Part shown: positions 63,128 through 64,000 of the stretch, piece by piece
How positions within the stretch are numbered: the first letter of the stretch is position 1
How the letters are laid out: every line of letters begins with the position of its first letter
NCBI RefSeq assembly: GCF_030053425.1
Contig: NZ_JASGBI010000001.1
Location: 1,248,001 to 1,312,000 of the forward strand
Length of the DNA: 64,000 bases
Direction of reading: 5' to 3'
Origin: Lysobacter stagni
Lineage (GTDB): Bacteria > Pseudomonadota > Gammaproteobacteria > Xanthomonadales > Xanthomonadaceae
Made by a program: the position numbers and the translations under genes
The notes under the pieces: model-generated
What the model saw: only the letters and a program-made list of their open reading frames with translations
Told to the model about the DNA's origin: nothing
The model's database searches: none

Positions 63128-64000
63128 TCAGTGCGGGAAGCCCATCCCGGTCGCCTTCACCCGCACCCGCGCCACGAACGTGTGCGAGGTCAGGTAGAGC
63201 GTGTGGCCGTCATCGCCGAACGCGGCGTTGGACACGCGCGCGCCGGTTTCGATCATGCCAAGACGCTTGCCGTTGGAGTCCATCACCAGCAGCCCGCCCG
63301 GCGCGCTCGCGAACAGGTGGCCATCGGCGGAAACGGCCAGGCCGTCGGGCGCGCCTTCCGCACCTGCGGCGATCAGGTCCGAGGCATCGCCGATCACGCG
63401 CTTGCCCAGCACGCTTCCATCGGCGGCTAGCGAGTACGCCATCCACACCGGGCGTGCGCGGTCGGAATTGGCCACGTAGAGCGTGCGTTCGTCGGGGGAG
63501 AGGGCGATCCCGTTGGGGAACTTCAGCCCTTCCTCGATAACGTGCACGGAGCCGTCTGGATCGAGCCGATAGACGCCGTTGAAGGACTGCTCCTTCAGTG
63601 GAGATTCGTCGATGCCCTTCAACCCGTACGGTGGATCGGTGAAGAACACCGCGCCGTTGCTGCGGCGCACGACATCGTTGGGGCTGTTGAAACGCTTGCC
63701 GCGGTAGCTGGCGGTGAGCGTGGTGCGCTGCTTCGTCGCCGGGTCCAGGCGGGCGATCAGGCGCGATCCCGAATCGGCAAGCAACACCGTGCCTGCCGGT
63801 TCCGCGTCCATCCCGTTCGCGCCCGCCTCGCGCAGGCCCGACAGGTCGGTGCCTGCGTAACCCGATGGCTGCAGGAACACGGACGCGCCGTCGCGTGCGG
63901 ACCAGCGATGCATCGTGTTGCCCGGCACGTCGTTGAACAGCAGATAGCCGCCGTCGCGCATCCACAGCGGGCCCTCGGCCCACTGGAAACCCTCGGCGAT
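63128..64000 (-). CDS. SMP-30/gluconolactonase-family lactonase (5' truncated by window edge)
   Basis: The last 290 codons of a beta-propeller lactonase; the frame is open to base 64000 (IAEGFQWAEGPLW), so the start lies outside. Conserved metal and substrate residues appear in the Glu of FQWAEGPLW, RFNSPNDVVRRSNGAVFFTD (given as NSPNDVV and FFTDPPYGL), and FPNGIALSPDERTLYVANSD. A glucono- or xylonolactonase role is plausible beside pentose and uronate genes, but it points towards the GH operon and need not share its control. Confidence 0.9.
   Translation of the reverse strand: MAEGFQWAEGPLWMRDGGYLLFNDVPGNTMHRWSARDGASVFLQPSGYAGTDLSGLREAGANGMDAEPAGTVLLADSGSRLIARLDPATKQRTTLTASYRGKRFNSPNDVVRRSNGAVFFTDPPYGLKGIDESPLKEQSFNGVYRLDPDGSVHVIEEGLKFPNGIALSPDERTLYVANSDRARPVWMAYSLAADGSVLGKRVIGDASDLIAAGAEGAPDGLAVSADGHLFASAPGGLLVMDSNGKRLGMIETGARVSNAAFGDDGHTLYLTSHTFVARVRVKATGMGFPH

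Overview
The window is GC-rich gammaproteobacterial chromosome, most likely from the Xanthomonadaceae (Lysobacter or a close relative). This is an inference from the protein style, the xylan and glycan utilisation layout, the TorF porins and a xyl-box-like operator of the Xanthomonas type. It opens with the last 72 codons of rpoD and ends inside a truncated lactonase gene. Almost all ordinary sequence is coding, with many start/stop overlaps (ATGA, GTGA, TGATG).

Layout. (1) 1-9901: rpoD end, two small genes, then a mannose/N-glycan module. A LacI regulator, sugar permease, fructokinase, AGE-family isomerase and GH47 form one coupled operon, divergent from a secreted GH92; two matching operators lie between. 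(2) 9954-12251: a tRNA with anticodon CAT (probably Ile2) followed by a 2.2 kb segment with a sulfatase and a small protein. The segment is closed by a decayed copy of the tRNA 3' half, so it looks like a small island. (3) 12371-22684: ZntB-like transporter, then a TorF porin and complete kdpFABCDE. (4) 22659-23804: three small genes including two divergent relatives of type II dehydroquinase. Their promoter carries the same spaced element as the torF-kdp promoter. (5) 23956-27202: ECF sigma factor, anti-sigma factor, S8 protease and a second TorF porin. (6) 27404-30958: a secreted TIGR03118 protein and an arsenic operon arsR-arsI-arsN2-arsC-aqpS without an efflux pump. (7) 31044-36207: small accessory enzymes (VOC, GNAT, AraC, DUF1801, alpha/beta hydrolase, MsrA). 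(8) 36306-40045: a possible small pathway with a QueC-like ATPase, a haem-oxygenase-like di-iron enzyme, a VOC enzyme and a class III aminotransferase. (9) 40193-45081: M13 peptidase, TonB-C protein, NAD(P)-binding protein and MFS permease. (10) 45417-64000: xylose and glucuronoxylan use. xylB-xylA-permease is followed by a LacI regulator divergent from GH67, SGNH esterase, mannonate dehydratase, GH43, GH3 and a fructuronate-reductase-like gene, then a lactonase on the opposite strand.

How the parts fit. GH92 and GH47 should release mannose, which the permease imports; the AGE-family enzyme could make fructose and the kinase fructose 6-phosphate. GH67, the esterase, GH43 and GH3 strip decorated xylan oligomers. 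Xylose goes through XylA and XylB, and glucuronate through UxuB and ManD towards 2-keto-3-deoxygluconate; the uronate isomerase is not in the window. The most novel observation is the precisely conserved promoter architecture shared by the kdp operon and the dehydroquinase-like cluster, which suggests the latter belongs to the potassium-limitation response.
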